Shown here piece after piece: positions 46,061 through 47,268 of a stretch of DNA of 47,268 bases. The first letter of the stretch is position 1, and every line of letters starts with the position of its first letter. The notes beneath the pieces are model-generated. The model saw only the letters and a program-made list of their open reading frames with translations. It had not been told where the DNA came from and searched no databases. This stretch comes from Opitutia bacterium (GTDB lineage Bacteria; Verrucomicrobiota; Verrucomicrobiia; Opitutales; Opitutaceae), in the NCBI GenBank assembly GCA_003142615.1, contig PLMW01000091.1, positions 1 through 47,268 on the forward strand. The letters are read 5' to 3'. The translations under genes were made by a program, and so were the position numbers.

Positions 46061-47268
46061 ATGGATATTCCCCGTCCCAACGCGGCCAAGGAAAAGCGCA
46101 GGAAGCGCATCATTATCGCCAGCATCATCGCTGTCGCCCTGATCGGCGTGACTTTTGCCCTTTCGCGCCTCAAGCCCGCCGCGCCCACGGTCGAGCGCAA
46201 CCTCGTGTGGATCGATACCGTGAAGCGCGGCCCGATGGTCCGGCAGGTGCGCGGCCTGGGCACGCTCGTGCCAGAGGAAATCCGCTGGATCGCCGCGCGC
46301 ACCGATGGCCGTGTCGATCACATTATGCTGCGGCCGGGTGCCGTCGTCACGCCGGACAGCGTGATCCTGATGCTCAGCAATCCCAGCGTGGTGGAGGCCG
46401 CCACCAGCGCGGATTCGCAGCTCAAGTCGGCTGAGGCCGAACTCGCGAATTACAAGATGACACTTCAGAAAGGCGTGCTCGACGCCGAGGCCGCTCTGGC
46501 CCGCTCCAAGTCCGAATTCGAAACCACCCGGCTCCAGGCCGAGGTCAACGACGAGCTGTTCAAGGACGGTCTCGTCTCCGCCTTGGAACTGCGCCGCTCG
46601 AAGGTCGCGGCGGAGGACGCGAGCACGCAGTACACCATCGAGCAAAAACGCTATGCTTTCACCAACGAATCGATCGCGCCGCAGCTCGCCGTCAAGGAGG
46701 CGGAGGTTGATCGCATCCGGGCCCAGGCGAAACTCCGCCGCGATGAGGCCGACGCCCTTTCCGTGCGCGCCAGCATGCCGGGCGTGCTGCAGGTGCTGCC
46801 CGTCGAGGTCGGCGCCCAGGTGCAGCCCGGCGCCAATCTGGCCCGCGTGGCCGACCCCACGCGGCTGAAGGCCGAGGTGCGCATCGCGGAAACGCAGGCC
46901 AAGGACATTCAAATCGGCCAGCTCGCGTCCATCGACACCCGCAACGGCCTCGTGGCCGGCCGCGTCGCGCGCGTCGATCCCTCGGTGCAGAACGGCACGG
47001 TCACGGTCGACGTCTCGCTGAATGGTGAACTCCCCAAGGGCGCCCGCCCCGACCTTAGCGTCGACGGCACCATCGAACTCGAACGCCTGGACGACGTGAT
47101 CTACGTCGGCCGTCCGGCCTTCGGCCAGGAACGCAGCACCGTGGGCATCTTCAAGCTTGATGCCGACAGCGTTTATGCGGAGCGCACCCAGGTGCAGCTC
47201 GGCCGCAGCTCCGTCAACACCATCGAGATCGTCAGCGGCCTCCAGCCCGGCGACCGGGTCATCCTCTC
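46061..47268 (+). CDS. Second membrane-fusion protein (HlyD/MacA-like), C-terminus outside window
   Basis: About 402 residues visible; the frame runs off the right edge. N-terminal basic stretch (AAKEKRRKR), anchor (about 18-35), lipoyl halves around GRVDHIMLRPGAVVTPDSV and SVRASMPGVLQVLPVEVGAQ, a coiled-coil hairpin between them (about 110-235) and a beta-barrel part starting RVADPTRLKAEVRIAETQA. It is unlike the first adaptor (no Gly/Pro insertion). A -24/-12 promoter candidate is 27 bases upstream, so it may head a sigma-54-controlled export operon that continues beyond the window. Confidence 0.88.
   Translation, partial: MDIPRPNAAKEKRRKRIIIASIIAVALIGVTFALSRLKPAAPTVERNLVWIDTVKRGPMVRQVRGLGTLVPEEIRWIAARTDGRVDHIMLRPGAVVTPDSVILMLSNPSVVEAATSADSQLKSAEAELANYKMTLQKGVLDAEAALARSKSEFETTRLQAEVNDELFKDGLVSALELRRSKVAAEDASTQYTIEQKRYAFTNESIAPQLAVKEAEVDRIRAQAKLRRDEADALSVRASMPGVLQVLPVEVGAQVQPGANLARVADPTRLKAEVRIAETQAKDIQIGQLASIDTRNGLVAGRVARVDPSVQNGTVTVDVSLNGELPKGARPDLSVDGTIELERLDDVIYVGRPAFGQERSTVGIFKLDADSVYAERTQVQLGRSSVNTIEIVSGLQPGDRVIL

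Noticed and set aside
45896-46912. Long minus-strand frame opposite the second adaptor
   Set aside because: The plus strand encodes a clear membrane-fusion protein; the opposite frame has no recognisable feature.

Overview
The window looks like a piece of chromosome from a high-GC Gram-negative bacterium of the PVC group, most like an Opitutaceae-type verrucomicrobium. That placement rests on gene content, outer-membrane proteins, and the many long intergenic inverted repeats; no 16S gene is present, so it is an inference. There is one tRNA, no rRNA, no CRISPR array and no recognisable intact transposase.

Layout. (1) 1-5207, minus strand: a sulfur acquisition cluster reading Rrf2 regulator, outer-membrane porin, sulfonate-type ABC transporter (binding protein, ATPase, permease) and cysteine synthase (cut by the window edge); most junctions overlap by 4 bases. 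(2) 5554-9836: MFS exporter, a cytochrome b562-like periplasmic protein, a PhnP-like MBL hydrolase and an M20 dipeptidase. (3) 9881-11759: an isolated two-gene microcompartment module (PduT-like shell trimer plus PduS-like Fe-S/flavin protein). (4) 11939-14986: an accessory stretch with a lipoprotein, a DUF433/DUF5615 toxin-antitoxin pair, and a lower-GC two-gene unit made of a HEPN-like protein and a stand-alone proteasome-fold (HslV-like) Ntn hydrolase. (5) 15061-19090: the dnaK-groES-groEL chaperone operon. (6) 19324-25428: housekeeping genes (Lon-substrate-binding-domain protein, tRNA-Thr, queA, a URO-D family protein, a YceI protein, accA, a YmdB-type phosphoesterase). (7) 25547-31928: a sigma-54 response regulator, three tandem paralogous exported proteins of unknown function, and a histidine kinase; a -24/-12 promoter candidate lies between the regulator and the first exported gene. 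(8) 32110-38578: an anchored carboxypeptidase-regulatory-like protein, a Nif3-like protein, aroQ, a NusG paralogue, an outer-membrane beta-barrel-like protein, pgsA-pgpA with a HEAGH membrane protein, and coaD. (9) 38762-47268: a MacA/MacB-type tripartite exporter, then a second sigma-54 two-component system flanked by two further -24/-12 promoter candidates, one in front of a 96-residue exported protein and one in front of a second, truncated membrane-fusion protein.

The main points of interest are the proteasome-fold Ntn hydrolase/HEPN pair, the exported triplet inside a putative sigma-54 regulon, a second sigma-54 circuit that seems to drive an efflux system and a tiny envelope protein, the orphan pduS-pduT pair, and a rich set of intergenic palindromes of several families.
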